From positions 1 through 5,352 of the forward strand of contig CAKRRD010000071.1 of NCBI GenBank assembly GCA_934394815.1: a DNA stretch of 5,352 bases, read 5' to 3'. The notes below the pieces were generated by a model. It saw nothing but the letters and a program-made list of their open reading frames with translations. It searched no databases and was not told the origin of the DNA. The stretch comes from an uncultured Acetatifactor sp. (lineage in GTDB: Bacteria > Bacillota > Clostridia > Lachnospirales > Lachnospiraceae). Shown here piece by piece: positions 1 through 5,205 of the stretch. The translations under genes and the position numbers were made by a program. How positions within the stretch are numbered: the first letter of the stretch is position 1; the number at the start of each line of letters is the position of its first letter.

Positions 1-30
1 TTGTAAGTACATAATTTTTGCAGTCATGAC

Positions 31-62
31 ACAAGAAAAGCTCCCTCACAGGAAGGAGCTTT
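31..62 (-). terminator. Likely intrinsic terminator of the mannanase gene
   Basis: Read on the minus strand, AAAGCTCCTT (62-53) pairs with AGGGAGCTTT (46-37) across a six-base loop. This gives a 10-bp stem with one U-G pair. The stem runs straight into CTTTTCTTGTG, a short imperfect U-rich tail. It lies about 60 bp past the stop codon, and no further minus-strand gene starts before the window edge. On the plus strand the same stem is followed only by TTTGTCT, so the better termination direction is minus. Confidence 0.7.
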
Positions 63-74
63 GTCTACAGTCTG

Positions 75-100
75 AACAGGCTCTGTTCCCAGAGCCTGTT
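75..100. terminator. Perfect 11-bp hairpin just after the stop codon
   Basis: AACAGGCTCTG (75-85) and CAGAGCCTGTT (90-100) are exact reverse complements separated by the four bases TTCC. On the minus strand the hairpin starts 20 nt after the stop codon but is followed by CAGACTGTAG, with no U-tract. On the plus strand it is followed by TTTTCTGTCATTTT, which looks more like a terminator tail. It may therefore end a convergent plus-strand transcript from left of the window, or protect the 3' end of the mannanase mRNA. The structure is certain; its role is inferred. Confidence 0.6.
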
Positions 101-120
101 TTCTGTCATTTTAAGATTCT

Positions 121-3100
121 TTAAAACCGGATTGTCTGTCCCTGTCTGATCTTATTGATGTCTTTGATCTGCGGATTCTTGCGGATCAGTTCTATCAGTG
201 AAATTCTATGCTTGGCTGCTATTTTGGAAAGGGTATCCCCTGCTTTCACAATATAACCGTTACCTACATACACTACTGTCTCTTTCACAGCTTCCGCTGT
301 AACCGTTGTACGATACTCTCCTCCACAGATCAGTGCAAACATTGCCTGTCCGGCTTCCGTGATACGGAAGGAACCACAGTATTCCCACCGCCCGCTTGCT
401 GTATTCCGGCGGTACAGATTTGCATATTTTCCGGCATTCTCCCTGCCCATGGCAACATGCAGATTGACCGGTACTGCAAAGCTTCCGGTATCTTTCACTG
501 TGATGCGGTCACCGTCTCTTTTCGCCGTCAGATCAATATTCTGCAGTCCCATCAGATCCACATTTTTCAGACTCTGGCCGCTGATGCTCAGAGCCAATCC
601 GTTTCCGCTGTGGAAAGCAATCGTTACTTTCGAGCCACGAATGCTGTTCAACACGGTTGCCGGTACTTTCGTCTCTCCGGTGCTTACAAAATTCAGATTT
701 CCGCCCGCATCCTTTGCTGTTGCTGCGGTGGTCTGTACCTGTACTTCCGTCCAGTTCACAATGATCTCTTCTGCGGAAGAATCGCTGCTGCCGGAATCTG
801 AGGACTTACTGTTGTCCTTACTGTCATCTGTTTTCGGTGCTTCCGGCTGGGAAGTCTCAGGTTTCGGATTCTCGGGCTTGGGTTCCTCCGGTGTGGGAGT
901 TCCGGGTGTCGGGACTTCCGGTGTCGGGTCTTCTGGTGTCGGGTCTTCCGGTGTGGGTTCCTCCGGAGCCGGATCTTCCGGTGTCGGGTCTTCCGGTGTC
1001 GGATCTTCCGGTGTGGGGTCCTCCGGGGTCGGATCTTCCGGAGCCGGATCTTCCGGGGTCGGATCTTCTCTCTTTATAGGAGATTCTTTGGTAAAGATCA
1101 GTCCGTTGGCATCCGCCTGTGCCAGAAGTGCTTCTTCTGCGGTAAATGCTTCAATGCCGTCAAAGTAGATTACGGAATCCACTGTCCAGTCTCCGGTATG
1201 TCCCTCAGGAATGATGGAGTTACACCAGATGGCGAATCTGGTAATCTTCGCGGTATTCAGGGTTCCATTCTGTTTCCCTCGGAAGGAGCTGAACGGAATC
1301 GTCACATAGTTTGCTTCTGTTCCTTTGACAAAATCGCTTAAATAAACTTCAAATTCTTCTCCGGAATCGTCTGCCAGCTGGATGACCAGCTTCTGTCCCA
1401 TGCCGTCCGGATCCACCCACAGGGTGATGGCATTGTATGCAGAAAGATCAATATCCTCCAGCGTCTTATTCTGTCCGGTCCATACCTCACTCTTTGCCGT
1501 GCTCAGATGATAGTGCAACGCACCTCCATAGGCACCGTCAGCCTTATGGTCACTGCTCAGTGTAAAGGAAGAACTGCATCCCCCGGCAGAGTTCTCGGTG
1601 TAGGAACTCTGTAACAGCCCGTCGCTGCCTGCATAGTAATCAAAATTGTCGATCACATTGGCTAACGCTTTGTCCTTATCCTTGCCAAGACTTATATTTT
1701 TCACTGTGGCAAGTACTTTACCGTCTGCCACCAAAGATACAGTGGCGGTGTCCGTCTGTCCGATCTCCTGTAACATCTGTGCAGTGAATGCTGCCACATA
1801 TTCACGAATGCTGCCTTCCACTTTCGCCGCTTCCACGGTGATCTCTTTGCCGTTTACAGAATTCTTCACAGCAAAGCTTACGTTCTCTGCATTCTTCACA
1901 CTAGCACGGAACAATGTCTCTTCCTTGATGACTGCCAATTCAAAAGGAGCGATCAGATAGCCCTGTGCCATATCATAAGTCGTGCCTTCCACGGATCCCA
2001 TTTTGCCATAGAAATTGGTTCCGTTGCCGAAAATACTGTTTTCGCTGTTGTAGAACGCAATAAATTCATTGATCAGTTCCTGACCGTAGGTATCGTTATA
2101 CTTATAGGGTACGTAGAAATTGGTGTCCCCAAAATTTGCCCATACCAGCCAGTAAGGCATATCGTATTCCGCTGCAATGTCACTTACCTGCTGATACCAA
2201 TTGTGTCCCACGATGGGATTGCCGGTCACTAACAGTCCCTCGTAATCGGAGCCGTCCTTCTTCATGGCGCGGACGCCGGTCTCGGAAATTGCTGCCACTT
2301 TTCCTTTTTCCGCCGCCAGATTACTTACGACCTGACAGGTAGTCTTCAGATTCTTGAAAAAGCTGTCATCAAAGGCAGCAGGATAAGTGCTGTAATCATC
2401 ATAGTAGTCAAATGCCAGCACATCCACGTACTCATCCCCGGGATAACGGGTCAGATACTCTTCCGCTCCGGATACGGGGCCGTTGGGAGAGTATACATAG
2501 ATCAGGTTGTGGACACCCTTGCTCTGGAGATACTCCTGAGTGTAACGCCACAGGCTCTTATAGGTCTCCACACTGGTGGAAGATCCCCACCAGAACCAGC
2601 TTCCGGTATTCTCATGATAAGGACGGAACAGTACCGGAATATTGTCCTGCTGCAGGGCATCTGCATACTCGGCAATAATATCCAGATATGCGGTGAAGCG
2701 GTCATTATAGGCACCACCGGGCAGAATCTGTTCTGCACAGTTGTTGGAAGTATCCTTTGCCTCAGAGAAATCACATGCCGTGAAATCATAGCTTCCATCT
2801 GCATTGCCTTTGATCTTCTCATTGGTGAAATTCGGCATATGGGTGGAAAGGGTAATGATGGCTCCCTGTCCTGCCGCCTGCTTACTGTATGCGATTGCCT
2901 GTTCCAGAGCATCATTTGCATCTGCAATGCCAAGTTCTGCTCCGGTCAGTGCCAGGCTGTCAATACCGTACAGACCGCTGACGCTTCCGGTGATCTCTCT
3001 GACATCGCCTTCAGTGGCCGTGCTGCTGACCATTTTATTGATGTCATTCTCATGTCCGAACAATACCTGATCACTCTCCCGCAGTGCCATCAGATAGGCA

Positions 3101-4785
3101 TACAGTGCGGTTGCGGATGCTCCGGCATCTGCATCGGAAAGTCTTACCTGGGTTGGTGCATGGGAAATATCTGCCTGTGTACCGTCAGCATTCGGAGTCG
3201 CCGTGATCTTCACATAATCTCCTGCCGCATTGTACTGGCTTAAAGTGATATTGTCCACATAGACGCTGCCCACAAATTCTGTATTGACTCCTACGAAGCC
3301 GATGGTCAGATCTGCCAGTCCCTTGTCCGTCGGGGAGAATTTTACCTGTACCTTTGCCCGGATCATGCCGTCTGACAGGGTCTCTTCCTCCGTGATCTCC
3401 GCCTCGCTGTTGATACCGGAGTTGGAAAAGATCTTAATCTTACTGCCGGACATGGCTGCAGGATAATAATAATCGAAGTTCAGCAGATTATATGCGGAAA
3501 TGTCAAAACTGTCCGTAAATATATTCTCCAGCTTTGCCTCACTCCAGCTGTAGCTGCCCATACCGGTGTAGTCCAGATCCACTTTCATCATTTTGGAACC
3601 GTTGTACTCCACTACGGTATTGGCAATGCTGTTGTCGTACTGCCATGCACCGCCGTTCCCCCAGTCATCGCAGGTGCCGTCCTCAAAATCGTCGATGACA
3701 CTGGGGTCCTTCTCCGGCATGGATGTCTCACCGGAAGACTGCTTATCGTACAGTCTGATATTCTCGATGTATATGTTTCCTGTGTAATCACACAAATATC
3801 CTGCCAGTTTGATAAGAGTTGTCTTTACCGCGCCAGCCTCAATATTACCGCCAAAGTCAAAACGAATCGTCGCACTGCGGTAACCGTCTGCTGCCTCGCC
3901 AAAGCTGTCTATCGTAAGTTCCGAAATATTGGCTGCCTCTGTCCAGGTCCAGTCATCTCCGACCTTGGCAACGCCCTGTACTTTTAAGCAGTTGGCAAAC
4001 TGTGCGGCCTCCGGCACCAGTACATCCATGGTCAGATACGCCCCATTATGGAGCGCTTCTTCTGTGGAAATACCGATCTCGAACTCTCCCTGATCATTCC
4101 AGTCACTGGAAGGATCGAAAGCTATCTCCTTACCGTAGACCTGCTGTCTGTCCGCCCGTTCTGCCACCAGTACATCCGTAGTCTCACTCTGGTCACCGTC
4201 GTTTTCCTGCTTCTCTCCATCGGTGAGCGTTACATTCGTTATGTAGACCGCACCGGAATAATCGCACTGATATCCGGCAAACTTCAGTGTAAACTGTGCC
4301 AGTGCATCCGCTTCCACACCGGCTCCGAATGCAAAGGTTACCGTTGCCTTGCGATACCCGTTCTCTGCTTCCCCAAAGCTGTCCTGCGTAAGTTCCGCAA
4401 TGCTGTCCGCCTCTGTCCAGGTCCAGTCGCTTCCGATTCTTGCCACACCCTGAATCTTAATGATACCGTTGTAAGCAGCTTCCGGTACCAGTACATCCAT
4501 GGTCACCGCTGCTCCTCTGTTCAGGGCTTCTTCGGTGGTCAGTGCAATGTTAAATTCCCCCTTGTCATCCCAGTCCTTGGTATTATCAAAGGTGATATCC
4601 TGTCCATAGACCTTTACCATTTCGGAGTTTTCTGCCTCTTCCGCACCTCTTTCTGCAGCCCCATCGCCTACTGCCTGTGTAACCGCTTCTTCTGCCCGAA
4701 CCACAATAGGTGCCGATTCGCAGACACTGGAAGCCAGCATGACTGCTGTTAATAACAAGGCTCCTACTCTCAGCTTATTTTTCAT
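121..4785 (-). CDS. Secreted multimodular GH26 endo-beta-mannanase with LysM anchor
   Basis: Predicted to hydrolyse internal beta-1,4-mannosidic bonds of mannan, glucomannan or galactomannan at the cell surface. Module order by residue: signal peptide 1-31; acidic spacer 32-56; twin modules 57-190 and 214-347; CBM27-like module 362-518; GH26 catalytic domain about 553-915; Ig-like segment about 934-1035; CBM23-like module 1043-1214; DPTPE-repeat linker 1239-1317; Ser/Asp-rich stretch 1318-1339; unassigned beta-rich module 1340-1498; LysM 1510-1554. Catalytic residues are E725 (RPYHENTG) and E835 (ISETG). The ATG at 4785 is chosen because AGAAGG lies 6 nt upstream and a signal peptide follows at once. 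The frame is intact. There is no LPXTG motif and no lipobox, so wall retention probably depends on LysM. At 1554 residues it is far longer than a bare GH26 domain (about 350), because of four sugar-binding-type modules and the anchor region. It appears to be transcribed alone, from a promoter near 4855-4883. Confidence 0.95.
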   Translation of the reverse strand: MKNKLRVGALLLTAVMLASSVCESAPIVVRAEEAVTQAVGDGAAERGAEEAENSEMVKVYGQDITFDNTKDWDDKGEFNIALTTEEALNRGAAVTMDVLVPEAAYNGIIKIQGVARIGSDWTWTEADSIAELTQDSFGEAENGYRKATVTFAFGAGVEADALAQFTLKFAGYQCDYSGAVYITNVTLTDGEKQENDGDQSETTDVLVAERADRQQVYGKEIAFDPSSDWNDQGEFEIGISTEEALHNGAYLTMDVLVPEAAQFANCLKVQGVAKVGDDWTWTEAANISELTIDSFGEAADGYRSATIRFDFGGNIEAGAVKTTLIKLAGYLCDYTGNIYIENIRLYDKQSSGETSMPEKDPSVIDDFEDGTCDDWGNGGAWQYDNSIANTVVEYNGSKMMKVDLDYTGMGSYSWSEAKLENIFTDSFDISAYNLLNFDYYYPAAMSGSKIKIFSNSGINSEAEITEEETLSDGMIRAKVQVKFSPTDKGLADLTIGFVGVNTEFVGSVYVDNITLSQYNAAGDYVKITATPNADGTQADISHAPTQVRLSDADAGASATALYAYLMALRESDQVLFGHENDINKMVSSTATEGDVREITGSVSGLYGIDSLALTGAELGIADANDALEQAIAYSKQAAGQGAIITLSTHMPNFTNEKIKGNADGSYDFTACDFSEAKDTSNNCAEQILPGGAYNDRFTAYLDIIAEYADALQQDNIPVLFRPYHENTGSWFWWGSSTSVETYKSLWRYTQEYLQSKGVHNLIYVYSPNGPVSGAEEYLTRYPGDEYVDVLAFDYYDDYSTYPAAFDDSFFKNLKTTCQVVSNLAAEKGKVAAISETGVRAMKKDGSDYEGLLVTGNPIVGHNWYQQVSDIAAEYDMPYWLVWANFGDTNFYVPYKYNDTYGQELINEFIAFYNSENSIFGNGTNFYGKMGSVEGTTYDMAQGYLIAPFELAVIKEETLFRASVKNAENVSFAVKNSVNGKEITVEAAKVEGSIREYVAAFTAQMLQEIGQTDTATVSLVADGKVLATVKNISLGKDKDKALANVIDNFDYYAGSDGLLQSSYTENSAGGCSSSFTLSSDHKADGAYGGALHYHLSTAKSEVWTGQNKTLEDIDLSAYNAITLWVDPDGMGQKLVIQLADDSGEEFEVYLSDFVKGTEANYVTIPFSSFRGKQNGTLNTAKITRFAIWCNSIIPEGHTGDWTVDSVIYFDGIEAFTAEEALLAQADANGLIFTKESPIKREDPTPEDPAPEDPTPEDPTPEDPTPEDPTPEDPAPEEPTPEDPTPEDPTPEVPTPGTPTPEEPKPENPKPETSQPEAPKTDDSKDNSKSSDSGSSDSSAEEIIVNWTEVQVQTTAATAKDAGGNLNFVSTGETKVPATVLNSIRGSKVTIAFHSGNGLALSISGQSLKNVDLMGLQNIDLTAKRDGDRITVKDTGSFAVPVNLHVAMGRENAGKYANLYRRNTASGRWEYCGSFRITEAGQAMFALICGGEYRTTVTAEAVKETVVYVGNGYIVKAGDTLSKIAAKHRISLIELIRKNPQIKDINKIRQGQTIRF
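124..258 (-). other. C-terminal LysM domain
   Basis: Residues 1510-1554 read GYIVKAGDTLSKIAAKH, then ISLIELIRKNPQI and a final IRQGQTIRF. This is a complete LysM, with the Y-V-GDTL-IA start, the L--L---NP-I helix and the I--GQ-I end. LysM binds N-acetylglucosamine in peptidoglycan, so the enzyme is probably held non-covalently on the cell wall. It is the last element of the protein, ending one codon before the TAA stop. Confidence 0.93.
292..768 (-). other. Unassigned beta-rich module before LysM
   Basis: Residues 1340-1498 follow the Ser/Asp-rich end of the linker. Visible features are VPATVLNSIRGSKVTIAF, a GNGLALSISG turn, strands ending in VNLHVAMG, then NAGKYANLYRRN, RWEYCGSFRITEAG and an AMFAL-GGEYRTTV ending. 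The pattern of an Asn-Gly-Lys-anchored LY strand followed by an aromatic-hydrophobic close recurs before the C-terminus of other clostridial surface proteins, as I recall them. I cannot name the family or its ligand. It may be a spacer or a wall-associated fold. Confidence 0.5.
856..1070 (-). repeat. 15-bp minisatellite encoding the DPTPE linker
   Basis: Residues 1239-1310 consist of a pentapeptide repeat, mostly DPTPE with DPAPE, EPTPE and VPTPG variants, decaying to EPKPE/NPKPE at the C-terminal end. In DNA this is a run of about fourteen 15-bp units resembling CTTCCGGTGTCGGGT on the plus strand. Alternating Pro with acidic residues gives an extended, protease-resistant stalk. It places the catalytic and binding modules at a distance from the wall-anchoring end. 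The repeats are nearly identical in the middle and diverged at the 3' end, as expected from slippage expansion. Confidence 0.93.
1144..1659 (-). other. CBM23-like mannan-binding module
   Basis: Residues 1043-1214 (about 170, the size given for CBM23) begin with VIDNFDYY, carry ALHYHL, DLSAYNAITLWVDPDG, KLVIQL, VTIPFSSF and RFAIWCN, and close with SVIYFDGIEAF. This is the layout of a galactose-binding-like beta-sandwich that binds mannan. A CBM27-GH26-CBM23 order is, as I recall it, that of the characterised mannanase of Roseburia intestinalis. That comparison is from memory and was not computed. Confidence 0.65.
1681..1986 (-). other. Ig-like segment after the catalytic domain
   Basis: Residues about 934-1035 lack catalytic motifs and show short alternating hydrophobic strands (YLIAPFELAVI, VSFAVKN, TATVSLVADGKVLATVKNISL). 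This suggests a small beta-sandwich that packs between the barrel and the next binding module, as in several GH26 and GH5 mannanases. The boundaries are approximate and no family is assigned. Confidence 0.5.
2041..3129 (-). other. GH26 catalytic domain
   Basis: Residues about 553-915 form a complete GH26 (beta/alpha)8 barrel, clan GH-A, a retaining mechanism with two glutamates. Visible motifs are GHEND (577-581) near the start, STHMPNF (647-653), FRPYHENTGSWFWWG (720-734) with E725 as acid/base preceded by H724, FDYYDD (792-797), AISETG (832-837) with E835 as nucleophile, and YWLVWANFGDTNF (878-890) supplying the aromatic platform. Both glutamate codons were located directly, at 2611-2613 and 2281-2283. 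The WFWWG and THMPNF motifs point to beta-mannanase rather than the lichenase or xylanase activities also found in GH26. No key residue is missing. Confidence 0.93.
3232..3702 (-). other. CBM27-like mannan-binding module
   Basis: Residues 362-518 begin with VIDDFEDGT, contain KVDLDYTG, SWSEAKLE and the strand LNFDYYYPA, and end with FVGSVYVDNITL. This is the pattern expected of CBM27, a mannan-binding beta-sandwich often found next to mannanase domains. Aromatic residues W375, W381 and W414 are candidate sugar-stacking positions. It sits directly before the catalytic domain, joined by a short spacer (519-552). Family membership is judged from motif resemblance, without a profile search. Confidence 0.7.
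3745..4617 (-). repeat. Tandem duplication encoding two near-identical beta-sandwich modules
   Basis: Residues 57-190 and 214-347 align over nearly their whole length, with roughly 55-60% identity by hand count. Shared landmarks are VYG at the start, GEF, TEEAL, TMDVLVPEAA, DWTWTEA, DSFGEA, GYR, and a closing GY-CDY-G--YI-N--L. Nucleotide identity is strong in patches, for example around 4485-4503 and 4016-4034. The D-W-W centre and the closing Y-G-YI-N strand resemble the second half of CBM27-type mannan-binding modules, including the third module in this protein. A carbohydrate-binding role is therefore likely, but the family assignment is an inference. An acidic spacer (191-213) separates the copies. 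Confidence 0.85.
4693..4785 (-). other. Sec signal peptide of the mannanase
   Basis: Residues 1-31 show a basic start (MKNKLR), a hydrophobic core (VGALLLTAVMLASS) and a probable signal peptidase I site after VRA (residue 31), with V at -3 and A at -1. The mature protein then begins with an acidic Ala/Glu-rich spacer. Cys22 is preceded by SSV, which does not fit a lipobox, so a lipoprotein is unlikely. Confidence 0.85.
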
Positions 4786-4790
4786 TATTT

Positions 4791-4803
4791 ACCTTCTCTC
4801 CTT
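4791..4803 (-). promoter_or_regulatory. Ribosome-binding region with two SD matches
   Basis: The minus strand reads AAGGAGAGAAGGT just before AAATAATG. AGAAGG (4797-4792) stands 6 nt from the start codon. AAGGAG (4803-4798) is the better anti-SD match but stands 12 nt away. Together they fix the start at 4785. Confidence 0.85.
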
Positions 4804-4813
4804 GATATTTTGC

Positions 4814-4843
4814 GAGAATAAAGGGGCGCCTTCCTGTATTCTC
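4814..4843 (-). promoter_or_regulatory. Hairpin in the mRNA leader
   Basis: On the minus strand GAGAATA (4843-4837) pairs perfectly with TATTCTC (4820-4814). Inside it AAGG (4832-4829) pairs with CCTT (4824-4821) around the loop CGCC, with a CAGG bulge on the 5' side. The structure ends 10 nt before the first SD match. If transcription starts near 4848, the hairpin sits almost at the 5' end of the mRNA, where it could stabilise the transcript or be a regulatory site. It has no U-tract, so it is not an attenuator-type terminator. Confidence 0.6.
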
Positions 4844-4854
4844 TGTCTAATTCA

Positions 4855-4883
4855 AGGATAGCAAATGTTCTGAATTTTGTACA
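4855..4883 (-). promoter_or_regulatory. Candidate sigma-A promoter of the mannanase gene
   Basis: On the minus strand TGTACA (4883-4878) resembles the -35 TTGACA at four of six positions. After a 17-bp spacer comes TGCTATCCT, an extended -10 (TGn) with TATCCT at 4860-4855. The start would fall near 4848, giving a leader of about 60 nt. The spacing and extended -10 are good, but the surroundings are AT-rich and other hexamers could be drawn. Confidence 0.5.
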
Positions 4884-4949
4884 TTGTTGCTAATTTACGA
4901 ATTTAGTTTTTATTAATGTATATTTTGCCTAATTAAACAGCTTAATTTT

Positions 4950-4962
4950 GATTAAATTAATC
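4950..4962. promoter_or_regulatory. 13-bp palindrome upstream of the promoter
   Basis: GATTAAATTAATC is an exact palindrome around a central base. A related half, TTAATC, recurs at 4976-4981, across the intron-relic boundary. It lies about 70 bp upstream of the candidate -35 box and could bind a dimeric regulator. In DNA this AT-rich such palindromes also arise by chance. Confidence 0.3.
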
Positions 4963-4978
4963 TCTTTTGACTAATTTA

Positions 4979-5055
4979 ATCGAGTAGAAGGCTAACCATT
5001 AGTTGATCAGCCGACCTATCACACCACCGTGCGTATCGTTCGGGACACGGCGGTT
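4979..5055 (-). ncRNA. Group II intron domains V and VI, degraded
   Basis: Domain V: ACCGCCGTG (5054-5046) pairs with CACGGTGGT (5031-5023), nine pairs with one G-U. The upper stem GTCCC/GATAC around GAAC has two mismatches where an intact domain V is fully paired. Domain VI: GGCTGATC (5012-5005) pairs with GGTTAGCC (4997-4990), including two G-U pairs. Beyond it the A at 4985, seven bases from the 3' end, is the expected branch-point position. The base of domain VI is also imperfect (GATAGG against TCTACTC). Confidence 0.75.
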
Positions 5056-5064
5056 CTCCAGTTT

Positions 5065-5196
5065 TCACAAACTGTTAGATAATAGTTTTCTGCTACATGC
5101 AATTTCTTTCGCTTTCCACTGTTCAAGTCCCAGTGCTTTAAGCATTCGATACTTTGTCTTGATCTTCTTCCATTGTTTCCAATAGACCGCTCTGTT
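5065..5196 (-). pseudogene. Group II intron reverse transcriptase/maturase C-terminal fragment
   Basis: The frame reads NRAVYWKQWKKIKTKYRML, then KALGLEQWKAKEIACSRK and ends LLSNSL plus stop. The YWKQWK, TKYRML, LGL, KA and ACSRK residues are those of the group II intron maturase (domain X) C-terminus. Intact proteins continue after SRK with a YWR-type segment and a further few dozen residues. Here that part is missing, and the frame jumps to one that reads NYYLTVCEN (overlapping at about 5091-5062), which looks like the original protein end. This implies an internal deletion not divisible by three. There is no start codon or catalytic (YADD) region. It is only 43 codons long and certainly non-functional. 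Confidence 0.8.
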
Positions 5197-5205
5197 TCTG
5201 CACCT

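Larger units (their letters stand above)
4845..4976 (+). repeat. Four TGnCTAATT-like elements about 40 bp apart
   Basis: CTAATT occurs at 4847-4852, 4890-4895, 4929-4934 and 4971-4976, each preceded by TG with zero or one extra base: TGTCTAATT, TTGCTAATT, TTGCCTAATT, TTGACTAATT. The start-to-start distances are 43, 39 and 42 bp, close to four turns of DNA. One copy overlaps the predicted transcription start and one lies just upstream of the -35 box, so operator sites are possible. The region is AT-rich, so chance cannot be excluded. Confidence 0.4.
4979..5205 (-). mobile_element. Group II intron relic, 3' end only
   Basis: Three adjoining pieces in the expected order show a group II intron on the minus strand: a C-terminal fragment of the intron-encoded reverse transcriptase (about 5196-5065), a domain V hairpin (about 5055-5022) and a domain VI hairpin ending in CTACTCGAT (4987-4979), the usual 3' end of this type of clostridial intron. 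The 5' ribozyme domains and most of the reverse transcriptase are absent from the window; homology fades by about 5205. The maturase fragment has an internal deletion and domain V carries mismatches, so it cannot splice or move by itself. It shares the mannanase orientation and borders its promoter region. Confidence 0.8.

Noticed and set aside
121..180. Search for an LPXTG-type sortase signal at the C-terminus
   Set aside because: The protein ends in LysM with no LPXTG motif, hydrophobic segment or basic tail.
856..1070. Regular short repeats considered as a CRISPR array
   Set aside because: The 15-bp units are contiguous with no spacers and encode an in-frame DPTPE linker.
359..1168. Long plus-strand open frame rich in GVGSSGVGSS
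   Set aside because: It is antisense to the Pro-rich linker of the mannanase; the 15-bp repeat keeps all frames open. It has no ribosome-binding site and no recognisable family.
2509..3243. Plus-strand open frame of 244 codons opposite the GH26 domain
   Set aside because: It is a shadow of the catalytic domain, whose reading frame carries all GH26 motifs. No start signal or protein-like motif was seen on the plus strand.
4717..4725. Cys22 near the signal peptide considered as a lipoprotein site
   Set aside because: The residue before the Cys is Val, preceded by Ser-Ser, which breaks the lipobox rule of Gly, Ala or Ser at -1. A type I site after VRA fits better.
4861..4980. Catabolite-control (cre) site in the promoter region
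   Set aside because: No stretch matched the TGnAAnCGnTnnCA pattern convincingly on either strand.
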